NCBI RefSeq assembly: GCF_022458985.1
Contig: NC_061773.1
Coordinates: forward strand, 22,974,001-23,038,000
Reading direction: 5' to 3'
Length of the DNA: 64,000 bases
From: Mugil cephalus
Taxonomy: Eukaryota; Chordata; Actinopteri; Mugiliformes; Mugilidae
How positions within the stretch are numbered: position 1 is the first letter of the stretch; each line of letters opens with the position of its first letter. Shown piece after piece: positions 50,501 through 64,000 of the stretch. The position numbers were made by a program, and so were the translations under genes. The notes beneath the pieces were generated by a model. It was not told where the DNA came from, ran no database searches, and saw only the letters and a list, made by a program, of their open reading frames with translations.

Positions 50501-52284
50501 GACCCTGAACCCCGGTGCGCTGCGCAGTCGAGCATCGCTAATCATTTTCCGGCTCTTAAACGTGCACCAGCGTTTGCGGGGAGGGTTTGCGCCTACGCCC
50601 AGGAAACCCCTGGCGCAAGTTGGTGTTTCAGACAGAAATCGGTTATCAAAAAACGGAGCCAGCGTAGGAATGAAACCGAGCAAACAAGCGGGAACACGAG
50701 CGCGTGAAGTTGGTTTTTAAAGCTTTATGATGCCACTGCACCAAAATGTAGAAAGCTGTCTCTCTCAGCCGTTGGTTTCTCTCCACGTACTTAAAGCAGC
50801 AACAAAGCAACTAGACAGGGAGACAGAGAGAGGGAGAGAGAGAGAGAGAGTGAGAGAGGAGGGAGACTGGGGAATGTGGTTGCTATAGTAACCATCTGGT
50901 GGGTCTGAACTGTTTCTCCCTGGCATTCATTTCATCATATTGAGCCCCTGTCTCTCTTCCTCTCTCTTCCTCCGCTCTCAGTTTTGTTTATCCCCCTCTT
51001 TTTCCTCCTCCTCTCCTGGCTCTCAATCTCTCTTATCTCCTCATCTTCATCTCGTGCCGCTCTTCCACTCTCTCCTCCGTGCCTGCCGTCCTTCCTTCCT
51101 CCTCCCTTCTCCATCTCGCCTCACCATCGTCGCACTGAAACACTGAAACACTGAAAAGAGGGTGTTTAATGTTAATGCGGAGCGGCCCCTCTATCTATCT
51201 CCCTCTTTTTTTTTGGTCGTCTGTCCATTTTGTGTCGCTCCGGCCCGTTAAACCTGGACCTTCTTTCTTTTCCAAACAAGGCAACATCCACAGTGCCAGA
51301 AACTGAACAGGACTTTTTTTTTTTGGAGGGGTTGGGGGGGTTGAGAGAAAGCTGGAAGGACATCTGAGGGGAAACTTGCTTGAAAGGTTGACGTCATCTC
51401 TAATCACGATTTAAATGCAACCAAAATGATTTTAGTAAGGGCTAGAGCTCCCCCCGCCAAAATGTGATGTAACAGAACATTCTGGTGTGGCGTCTAACGG
51501 GATATTTATTCATTTTCCCGACCAGGACTGCATTTCCCTTTTCCCTCTTATCAGCAGTCGTCCTTGTGAATCCCCAGCAGAGTCTCAATCAGCGAGAGAA
51601 TACCTGATCCCAATGCCAAATGAGGCTGCCGCCGCCGCCGCCGCCACACAGGCACATCCACACACAGGTACCTTTACTGCGCGCACTCAAAAACCAGGGA
51701 GAAATTGGAATAAACGCACATAAATGCAAATGTTGCCTCGGGCATTTGCATGCCGTGTGCGTTCCATCACTGCGCCATACAAAGGCCATTGATTCACACC
51801 TAGAAAGAGAGACGGTGAGTTTTCCAGTGAGTGGTTCTGCATGAGAGGCCGGTATTTCCCTGCAGAGACAAAGGTCAGATGCAGGAGTCCAGTGGAGAGG
51901 AGCCCGGCGCTGGGTTTCCGCAGGGACACCCATGTGAGAATCTGTCAGGACAGAGTGTCTGTGCAGGTTTGTGCGGCGTCTTCCCTGCTTGAACACTTGC
52001 CTTTTTTTTTTTTCAATCCTTCACGGCACTCTGGCTCTTTCTCCCTCGTCTTCTACACCTATCAGAGCTTATGTAACCTGCTATCCAGAGATTGACTTTC
52101 TCCTGACTGCCTCCTTTCACAGCGCTGGTGATTACTTTCTCATGAGCGCTCACTACTGTAAAACCCATTTGCCACAGTAACATAACAAATGGTACCTGAA
52201 CAAATGACACTTCCCACTGCAGTAATGGCCGATCTGTTTAATATTAGGTTTAATTTTGAGAAACCTAATCTGAGTTTGACTCTG

Positions 52285-52830
52285 AATTGAGCAGCATAGA
52301 TAGATGGATAGATATCCGGTGTCCACTAGCAGAAACAGGAGGAAATATGGTTGGCAATAAAGGATGTGCAACAAAGCACAATGATAGTCTGGTAAAACAT
52401 GTCCAGCAGCTTCCGGCCAACGTATATACTTGTATACTGAGCCGACCAGTCCAGTTTATGACATGATAAGCTGCAGGTAGCTGGTACTCAAAGGTCCCTA
52501 CACACTCCCCATTGATGGTGACAGACTGCAGGTGGGGCCTGGACCTCAACAAATCCACTACTATCTCCTTGGTTTTAGCTGCATTAATCAGAAGCACCAC
52601 GACATGATCACTAGATTCTTGTACTCCTGCTCCTGTCCATCCCTGTGACGTGACTCTGCATTGTACTTGAAGTCCCAGGCGTTCAGTCTGAATGGTTCAG
52701 GGGAGAGCTCGGGCCCCTGTGGTGCTCCAGTGCTGCTGATGATAGTCCCAGATGTGGAGCTGCCCAGCCTGACATACTGACGCCTCTGAGGGGTGTGAGG
52801 GGTGGCCACAAGCCACTCGTTTGCAGCGGC
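52285..52830 (-). mobile_element. Decayed L2/Rex1-type non-LTR retrotransposon, reverse transcriptase fragment
   Basis: Minus-strand frames carry reverse transcriptase relics in the right order: VRLGSSTSGTIISSTGAPQG followed by a degenerate LSP-F (around 52780-52690), the RT block usually seen as STGAPQGCVLSPLLF; then, in another frame, INAAKTKEIVVDL (around 52590-52550), matching the KTKE-VVDF motif of fish L2/Rex elements. The 3' end reads into TATCTATCCATCTATCTATG near 52300, the expected tail. The FADD catalytic block is not recognisable, and frameshifts separate the parts, so it is dead. Confidence 0.7.
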
Positions 52831-53084
52831 ATGTGGTGAGTGAGTGACTGTGGAAGGCGGGGGTGAGACACTATTAAAGGCTCTTTTAGAGAACGGTGGC
52901 ACATAGACGGAGAAGGAGAAGCAGCCGGAAGTACTAAAGCCGAAATACAATAAACAAGCTATGCTGTTAAGGTCTTAAGATGGGAAACAAAACGCTGTTA
53001 ACTTAATTAGCTCAATATACACCGATATCTACTGAGATGACACACAGGATTTAAATACACTTATTTAATTTCTATGTTTTTGTA

Positions 53085-53170
53085 CGAGAGCAAAACTTAT
53101 CCGAGTCAAATTCCTTGTATGTGCTGACACACTTGGCCAATAAAGCTGGTTGTGATTCTGAGTCTGACAG
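53085..53170 (+). repeat. Non-LTR retrotransposon 3' tail
   Basis: CGAGTCAAATTCCTTGTATG, then ACTTGGCCAATAAAGCTGGT and TGATTCTGAGTCTG form the familiar 3' end of a very common fish retrotransposon class with TCTGATT repeats. No coding body remains upstream. Confidence 0.6.
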
Positions 53171-53477
53171 ACACGCTGAGGTCGTCAGTTGTGAAATGAT
53201 AAATACTGACTCATCCAGTATCTTAATATTCATGTACATCAAAATACTTGTCAGAGACATATTGCAAAGAGAATAAGACAGAAATAGACTTTTGGACGCT
53301 TCTTGATAAATTTTATGCCGCATGTTGTAGCATTTTCCCAGTCACACAGGAGATGAGATTAAACATTTTTATTTGTATAGTTAACTGATCAACGTTTCAG
53401 TGAGGGGTTGTCTCCTATTAGCGACCTAGGCTACGAACGTCCATCCACTGAGTGATGGATGATTTGACAAATCACAT

Positions 53478-53910
53478 AAAGTTAATCAGTATTTGGGGGA
53501 TTGTTACGTTAATGCTAATGCTAACCACTAGTTAAGGCAACATTAGCATTAGTTGTATTTACTACATTACCCTCCACAGTGGTTCCACTTACTTCTTGCA
53601 ATATCTTTGTAGGAGAGGCTTTGATAAAGACAGACCTGACTTTGTCCCCTCTGTGTCCTCCTTTGGTCAAATCGTCCATCCAGTAAGTGAAGGGGTCGGT
53701 GAACATAGTCCCATCAGTTAGAGTCTTTTTAAAATAACGTATTTGTATATTCTCTAAAATATGTGTTTTCCACACCTTTTCTTGTCAAACAAAAAAAGTT
53801 GAAATATGCTAACCGCCGTTTACAAGCTGTAGTGTTAGAGATATTTTACCTCCAGCTAAGCCCCGCCTCTCAAAAAACGTCACACTGTTTACAAACTGTG
53901 AAGGGGTCTA
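53478..53910 (+). mobile_element. P-element/THAP-like non-autonomous transposon, copy 3 (left end missing)
   Basis: It joins the family alignment at AAGTTAATCAGTATTTGGGG and continues to the best-preserved right terminus, GTGAAGGGGTCTA, the exact inverse of the left end of copy 2 over 12 bases. The GCTAATGCTAAC, CTCTGTGTCCTCCTTTGGTC and AAGCCCCGCC blocks are present. The left ~350 bases seen in copies 1 and 2 are absent. Confidence 0.6.
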
Positions 53911-55970
53911 GGCAGCTGGGACATTTTAGCTGCAGTTTGGCATCAGTGGTCAGAGGGGAGGAGACCCAGTGTTGGGGTACAGACTCTAGCGTTGCTTAGA
54001 TGAGCAAATTTGGGACCCCAGATGATGCCTAAACAGAAAAGAAAAAGGCACAGAGGGAATAGAGGATGAATGGATAAGAGGTAGGAATATAAAGGGATGA
54101 ATGGATGTTGAGGGGAGGCTGAGTAGGAGGAGACAAACAGGGCTGACAGAGTTAACCAGGTATAAGTTAGCTTGACTGCTGTTAACTTCATTTCATTTAA
54201 TTCATTTCGTTTAAATGAATAATAATCCACTAATCAGAAGAGACCGACTGGTTTGTGTTTTTGAAAACAAATAGCTGTATTATCAGACATGTCAGCGAAA
54301 TGATATAGTAGGTTAGAGGAGGAGAATCTTGACATTGTATAACTCTGAACTTGGATCAAACAATGTTTGATGAAAATGTCAAAAGTGCTGGCGGTTGTTT
54401 TTGATGCCTGAGTTTGAGGAAAACATCCTATTATTTTTGTGGTTCAAATGTGACACCTGATCCTTCTTTGCTCGTGTAGACTCTCTGCATCAGACACTTT
54501 GTTGTCATGGCTACTGAGATGTGCTGTAATTTTTGCTGTTTTTTCTTCTCTTTTTTTTTTTGTTTAAACCAGTGCACCTACAATTCAGAAGCTCAGATCG
54601 TGACTCTTTGGCATTTTTGTAATTCTGCTGACCGCCTCAAATCGCTGCGGAAAGTCCGAGTCCTCTCCTGACTCCTGCTAAAGTACACACACGTTTGTAA
54701 TTGGTGTTCTTCAGATGAGTCACAGGCGTAGCTGCCTTTGTAGGTGCAATTTACGATAAGCGCTCATCGTCTGTGTTGCCGGTTTATCTGTTGCAACCAC
54801 TGCAAAATTCAATAAGTGGGAAGGAGAACATTTTCAGAAACTCGTGGTGCATAACTTCAAACACACACACAAAAAGAGCAATACACCGTATATTTGGACT
54901 GCACGTAGCATAAATTATTACATCTTAAGTATTTCCCGTGATTATCTACGACAGTGTGCCTAACCCTTCCTTCTTCCATCTTTCTTCACAACATCCTGGA
55001 GGACGAGGAGCCGGTTCTTCCTGTGACGAGCCCCCACCCTGACTCTCATTCCCTGTGTTCCTCCACGTCTCAAGACCATCCTCCGTCTCCGCATTTGACC
55101 CCTCTCATCTCATCCATTTATTTCCCTCAGTCCTGTTGAAGTTGTGGCCTTGAATTGCAGCTTAACTCATTAGCCCTGCAGGTTTGGTTCATATTCTGTA
55201 TGCAGCCTATGTCGTGGTTGGATGGTAATAGCGTGGGGGTCTGTGTCGAGTGCGCTCCTCGCATCCAGCTTTCCCTCGCTGACTTTGGATGAACGGGTCG
55301 GACGAATCATGAACCATTACTCCCTAAATGTAACGTTCTCTGATCCTGTGCGAGGCTGTTACTGCGGTAAGCACCGCTGTCATGGTTGACTGCCATCTTG
55401 GAAGAAGGGACTATTTTGGCAGGATAATGCGGTCACGCCACTGAGTGAATAGGGGGTCTTGAGAGAAGAGGGCAGAGATAAGAGAACGGAGAACATTCCA
55501 TTAAAGCTAGCGATGGTATCAAGCTGAGGCTCAGGGAAGACTATTCTGCACCGAAGCCCACCGCAGCACCCGTCGAGTGCAAGGTGCATCTGTTGCCATG
55601 GTACCCGGCGCAGGCAGACCCCTTTCATGTCTGTCAAGACGGGAGGGAGGAGAGACTAGCAATATGTTAGTCTCGCCTGCAGTTGGAGCTGAAAACGGAC
55701 GTGCCGGGCGCCTTTGCGTGCGCGCTCTTGGACCTGCATGCATGCGTCCCCAAGCACACGTCCAGGTGATCCAGGTTTGAGATGCGGCACGCTGACAGAG
55801 GCTCGTCACACAACATGAATCATTTAGTCACCACAGCAGAGCTGGAAATGTCACGTCTCATCAGCGTTCCCCACGCCTTGGTGCCCCTGCACCATTTACA
55901 TCCCTGGCAATGGAGTGTAAGGGCAGATTTGATTAAAGAGAGAAGCTGAGATTTTAAATGCAAACAGACA

Positions 55971-55976
55971 TTTATT
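55971..55976 (-). terminator. Distal polyadenylation signal candidate for camk2n1
   Basis: AATAAA on the minus strand about 1.74 kb after the stop codon. It would yield an extended 3' UTR if the proximal site at 56458 is skipped. The hexamer is seen; usage is inferred. Confidence 0.35.
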
Positions 55977-56457
55977 GCATTGGGAAGCAGTGGTGTACAT
56001 TTTCCCCACAAAAGAATTTGCAGTACTGTAGCACTTAATAAGATCATAGTCTGTTGTGCGGTTGTCCGTGCCGAGTGCCTCAACTTTCATTTAAACAAAT
56101 CGGGACAAAGTGCGCGTCTCAGATTCTCGATGGCATTTCCACCTCGGCCTCCTTCCGCGTCTGATCTGCCCAAGGAACGGGATGCTACTTCCTCACAGTG
56201 GAAAATGCTGACTTGACCTTCCTTGGCAGCCAGACAAGCGACCCAACAACAACAGGAGAAACTGTACAAGGAACATGTCCTAAAGGAAGCCAAGCTATCC
56301 GCTATTGTCTTCATCTTTCCGATACAAAACTATATTTTTGTGTTTTTGCTACAGATTCAAAACATTAAAAAAAAAAAAAAAAAAGCAACATCAAGTACAT
56401 CATTCCTTTTTGTAAACCACAATCAACACTAACAGTAAATAGTACTTTGTCATAATC

Positions 56458-56463
56458 TTTATT
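56458..56463 (-). terminator. Polyadenylation signal AATAAA of camk2n1 (minus strand)
   Basis: AATAAA on the minus strand about 1.26 kb after the camk2n1 stop, followed by a strongly GU-rich stretch (TGTTAGTGTTGATTGTGG, near 56433-56416) of the kind that directs cleavage. This makes 56440-57715 a 3' UTR of about 1.3 kb, a length in line with vertebrate CAMK2N1 transcripts. Confidence 0.6.
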
Positions 56464-57431
56464 ACAAGATATTAGGCCACTGTACAAATCAGTGAGAATC
56501 GTACAGTACAACGCAGAATTAAGACTGTTTCTCGAGGTTTGTCATTCAAAGCTGTATACGAGGTGCTTCAAGAATACACAAGAGTTTCCAGAAATTCTGC
56601 CATGCATGCATGATTTCATATTTGCCATGCATGAGTTTGTATTTCCATGTTTTAAGAAAGAGCCCTAAAAAATGGCAACCCAACAAAACAGCTGAACTGA
56701 ATGAGTAAATGTATAAAGCACAAAAAAGAACAATTAGTCCGGTACAGTATATCCCTCATGAGATTTTGGCACACACGATAATGCACAATGCAATATAAAT
56801 AGATTTATCAATAGGGTGTGTACAGTCAAGTTACAGTATCAACCAATCCAGGTGAAAGCCTGGGAAGCTTACAAACAGGTGAGAGGTACACTGTATATAA
56901 ATGACTCGTTAGCTGCAAAGTATGGTAACAAAAAACACTCAGGCAACATCAAGAATTTTTAAGTGAAAAAAAACATCACTCATTTGCTCAGTTTTCTCAA
57001 CATACAAAAACAAAAAACAAAACACTCCCTCAGGCTCCCTTGAGTCACTGCAAAAGACATACTGTATTCCAAAGGATCAATAAATAAAGTCTTCAACACA
57101 GAACGAACCAGTTTACCAATTCCCACTTTGTGCAAGAAAATATGGGCTACCCTTTCCATATTTACAGACTCTGATATTCAATTGTCTTCGATCAAAATGA
57201 AGAGCAGAAAGAATGGTACGGCAGGTTTGATTCATAAGATAGATATAGGAGAAGTGTGTGCTTTAGTTTCTATATTAGATTTATTTCGGTTTCCTGTCCC
57301 TGATTTCTGCATTTCGACAGCATCGCCTTCTTCCTTCACCTCACACCCCCCTCCTCGTTGTCTTCTCCTACATTTGGATTTATGGCGAAACCCTGTAATC
57401 GAGGGTGTGTTTGTTTGTGCGTTTTTCTGTT

Positions 57432-57475
57432 TGTGTGTGTATGTGTGTGTGTGTGTGTGTGTGTGTTTGTGTGTT
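57432..57475. repeat. GT microsatellite in the camk2n1 3' UTR
   Basis: Interrupted GT tract, followed by a G9 run near 57475-57483. On the camk2n1 transcript it reads as a CA repeat 240-285 bases after the stop. CA repeats in UTRs can bind hnRNP L; that role here is only a possibility. Confidence 0.85.
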
Positions 57476-57715
57476 GGGGGGGGGTCCACCTGGGGGTCTC
57501 CTCTGCTGCCATCTCCCACCCCTGCCAGTGTGGTGTCATCCGTACGGCCATGACCGACTGGGAGAGGAGGGTGTGGAAGTGCTGCTTGCTGCCACATGAG
57601 AGAAAGTGCTTATATACAGTGTCTTTGGATTAAAACTGGTAAATATCGCCATAAAAAATTTCAAGAGTGTCTTTTGGGAGGGGGGGAGGGAGGGGGGTTG
57701 GTGAGCCAGAGCGCT

Positions 57716-61310
<3,595 letters not shown>

Positions 61311-61316
61311 TTACAT

Positions 61317-61322
61317 TTATTT
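61317..61322 (-). terminator. Polyadenylation signal candidate of the trypsin-like gene
   Basis: AATAAA on the minus strand about 245 bases after the protease stop codon at 61568-61570. It is the first such hexamer downstream. Only moderately U-rich sequence follows, so use is likely but not certain. Confidence 0.45.
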
Positions 61323-61567
61323 TGATAAAATGGTCATTTCATTTATGAAGTTTTATTGGAATTGCATGCACAGTATAAAGTGTACAACTGCTGAGGATCC
61401 CACAGCTACAGGAGCTAGCCAGTTCATTCACAGCTAGATCATGTGAGATTATAAACTGCATCACGATTTAATTAGTAGTAAAAACAGAACTCCTCAGGTT
61501 TTCAACAGAACTACCTCTGATTAAAACCTCGTCAGTGATTCTTTTCATCATCCCGTCATTAGCGTCG

Positions 61568-63206
61568 TCATTGTCTGGAGCAACGTAGGAATGACCCGTA
61601 GATGGTTTGATCAATCCACCGACGGAATCTGGACACGGCCGTGTAGACTCCAGGAAACCTCGCATCACCGCAGCCGTTGCCCCAGGAGACCACGCCATAG
61701 ACCCGTCCCGCACACACCAGGGGCCCGCCGGAGTCCCCCTGCAAGGACAAGGCCGCACCTTCTATCAGTTACCATGTGACAATGTGCCTCATGGGAAAGC
61801 TTTCAGTTTCATGTAATGCTACTGTACGGCTGTTTTTAATGCACTTGGTTGGTGTTACAGGATTATACAAAGACTCGGAGGACTCGGGCCTCGGAGGCAG
61901 CTATCTTTTACTGTTCTTGTAGATCATATATCCCGGCAATTTAAGGTTTCTTCTTTGTTCTCTATAAGTCAGAACAATTAAAAGATATTGCAGTAGTATC
62001 TCAAAGCACAATAACATGTTTTTTCTTTTAAGGATTTAACAATATAAAGTTATTGAGTTTTCCCAAGACCATCGTATTGATACACAGTCTTCCTTACTTC
62101 CTAACGTCCTTGAAATAAATGTTTTTAAAGTTGCATTTCAGATGTGAACTGCTATATTTTACATATAGCCAGAAAACATGCGCCTTTATCGTTGTAAGTT
62201 GAGGTGATGTGAAAAACTGCTACGTAGACGTGTCAGACGCGAAGCGTCGTTTCCTGAAGCTGTTTGCTCTTACACAAAGCAAATATAAGAGAACTGCCGT
62301 GAGAAACGTGAGATTTAAAGCTCACAAACGGTTTCATGATTTCAAATCAGGTTCCCATGGAATCTTTCCCCATGCCTGTAAAAGCCAACACGCAAAGTTG
62401 CCTACTGCAGCGTTAAATATAGCACTTTTTAATTAGTCATTCGGTTCTTTACCCTAGGCGAAATGTAGCCTACTGGTATATCACACATTGAATTTCATCT
62501 ATCCAAGCATGCTGCTACGAACGTGTTTACCTCAAAATTACAGTAAGGTTTTCAGTCCCGGCGCTATTTTTGGGTTGCTGTTCTTCCTCCGCTGCAGCTC
62601 TCATAACTAATATCCTTGTTGAGGATGGACTGCCACGCCTGCTTAATAAAAGCTCGTAGTCGACCCAATACAGACACCATGAACTGCATCCTATCAGGGG
62701 GGATGAACTTCCCAAAACTGTGTTATTGTTTGGCTCTGATGTAAGATGATCAAGAGAGGATTAGTAGCTCACGTTATCTGATATACATTGGGAACCAAGG
62801 TCGGTACCTTGGAGAATTTATCATTTCAAAAATGTATTTCTTGATTAAATAATCACGCTTGTCATGTGCGAGACTGAACAGCCTTTGCACGACTTATTTT
62901 ACACCTCTTTGCAGAAGAAGGTCCGTTCGTCTCCTGTACCTTGCACGCATCTTTCCCCCCGGTCCTGTAGCCGGCGCAGATCATGTTTGCTGTGATGTTA
63001 CCATCGAAGGAGTCGCTGCTGTTGCACCTTGCGGTTGAAACAATGGGCACCGCGACTGTCCTGAGTGTGACAGGGACCTGGCCTCCACCCAGACTGTTGT
63101 AGCCCCACCCAGACACCCGACACACGTGACCTTCGAACAAACCTGTCCCCTGCCTGGGAAGAGGCGCCAGTGACACGTATTTGTTCAGGACCATTGGGGC
63201 CCGCAA
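61568..63206 (-). CDS. Trypsin-like serine protease (S1A), last two exons; 5' part beyond the window
   Basis: Penultimate exon 63206-62940 (89 codons, acceptor CCAG, donor GTACAG) and last exon 61738-61568 (56 codons plus TGA) join in phase 0. In chymotrypsin numbering the visible part runs from about residue 106 to the C-terminus: VCRVSGWG (C136, W141), MICAGY (C182), DAC with Asp189 at the pocket base, GDSGGP with the nucleophile Ser195, VSWGNGCG (Ser214-Trp215-Gly216, C220), FPGVYT with Gly226. Asp189/Gly216/Gly226 predict cleavage after Arg/Lys. His57 and Asp102, the signal peptide and the activation site must lie on exons right of 64000. The cysteines expected at 157 and 232 are absent (Thr or Leu, and Ser/Arg). 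It could be a group III-like fish trypsin or another secreted PRSS-type protease. Confidence 0.88.
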
Positions 63207-64000
63207 CTGGACAGAAAGTGAGAGAACAAAAAGCACAGTGCAATATATTTTAATTCATTTTGGATCCTGACTGGTTCTGGTCACGTGTTCTGTGGGCGCC
63301 ATGTTAAATACATGTAATCAACATTCACCCATAGAGAAGTGGCAATAACAGGGAATAAAACTGGATTAAAAATTAAAATATTCCACAGTGCTCAACCTAC
63401 GGCTACAGCACGGGATCAGGAAAACCCATGGGAAACTCCACTGTTTCGGCAGTGAACAAAAACGGAAAAAGTTATGAGAGAAGAAGATTAAAAGGAAGAA
63501 CTGGATGCCAACTGATTTCTCCCCCTTATGCGAGGTAAATGTCAATGACTCTCTTTACAAGTTATTTAAGTTTGAAGTTAACCAAGCCTTATACTAGCCT
63601 CATGCTAGCTAGTTATCTAGACTAAAGGCTTAGCAAAATAACAGCTACCATCATATATACTGTGAAACCCATGTGTGCATGTAATTTAATTAAAATGTAA
63701 CTTTGCCTCGGTTGCCTAAGTTCTTATGGTTAGCGTGCTAATGTTATAATGATAACACTAAATAACAATAAGGGGAGCATATCTTTGTTCCCCAGGTCCC
63801 TAACCCTGTCCCTAACCCTAACCCTAACCCTTTTTAAAAAAAAATTGGTTATTGACAGATGTTGGCAATAACATTTATAGGCACGTTAATGGTGAAAATA
63901 AGACATTTATTTCAGCATAGCACGTCTGCCCCATAGGGTTACACTGTAGAATCTTCTCTCCGAGGTAGCAAACATGGCGCCCATGAATCAAGTTTGCCAG
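63207..64000 (-). other. Intron of the trypsin-like gene
   Basis: No exon coding for the His57 or Asp102 region is visible here. The stretch is AT-rich and unique apart from a short telomere-like CCCTAA repeat. The upstream exons of the protease should lie just right of the window. Confidence 0.5.
63798..63830. repeat. Short interstitial telomeric repeat (CCCTAA)n
   Basis: CCCTAACCCTGTCCCTAACC continues with two more CCCTAA units, i.e. about five telomeric hexamers with one interruption. Too short for a telomere fusion scar of any size; typical of short interstitial telomeric sequences. Confidence 0.85.

Larger units (their letters stand above)
41900..55960. other. Gene-free interval between ddx19 and camk2n1
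   Basis: I found no coding exon with both splice sites and family similarity. The content is repeats (listed separately), a retrotransposon-type tail near 43800-43860 (TGTGACAAGGTAATTTCC followed by TCTTATG repeats), and GC-richer unique blocks at about 44440-45020, 49200-49570, 49860-50700 and 50950-52000. The longest open frame (49216-49575, plus, 119 codons) has no recognisable domain or splice context. The unique blocks could be enhancers of the neuronal gene camk2n1 or unannotated noncoding exons. Confidence 0.45.

Noticed and set aside
50820-51120. Pyrimidine/purine-rich tracts as a possible CRISPR or direct-repeat array
   Set aside because: Irregular GA/CT-rich low complexity without repeat-spacer periodicity; the organism is a vertebrate.

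Overview
This is a 64-kb piece of vertebrate nuclear DNA, most likely from a teleost fish and probably a percomorph. The evidence is GT-AG split genes whose proteins align along their full length with vertebrate orthologues, introns of moderate size, and many fish-style repeats: decayed non-LTR retrotransposons with GATA or TCTGATT tails, several small inverted-repeat DNA transposons, and long TG and GATA microsatellites. Nothing bacterial, phage or CRISPR-like is present. I rebuilt five protein-coding loci exon by exon, and every splice phase closes.

Left part (1-17.4 kb): the first coding exon of an ACAP-family Arf GAP, probably acap3, lies on the minus strand at 15702-15748. Its first intron appears to fill all of 1-15701. 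About 1.65 kb away, head-to-head, pusl1 (mitochondrial-type TruA pseudouridine synthase) starts on the plus strand and runs through 8 coding exons to 32538. This divergent acap3/pusl1 pair is also the arrangement on human 1p36.33.

Middle (32.6-42 kb): pusl1 converges on ddx19 (DEAD-box mRNA-export helicase, 12 exons, minus strand, complete at 485 codons). The next 14 kb (42-56 kb) has no gene I can support. It holds three kinds of transposon relic, microsatellites, and a few GC-richer unique blocks that could be conserved noncoding elements.

Right part (56-64 kb): camk2n1 (CaMKII inhibitor, 2 exons, minus strand) has a long 3' UTR. The last two exons of a trypsin-like serine protease follow, also on the minus strand, with the 5' part beyond the window edge. 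The genes are functionally unrelated (Arf GAP, RNA modification, mRNA export, kinase inhibition, proteolysis), so this is ordinary eukaryotic gene order and not an operon-like system. The most noteworthy points are the changed flanks of the CaMKII inhibitor around an intact inhibitory core, the missing disulfide cysteines of the protease, and several small transposon families with recognisable ends. One of these has P-element/THAP-like and another piggyBac-like hallmarks.
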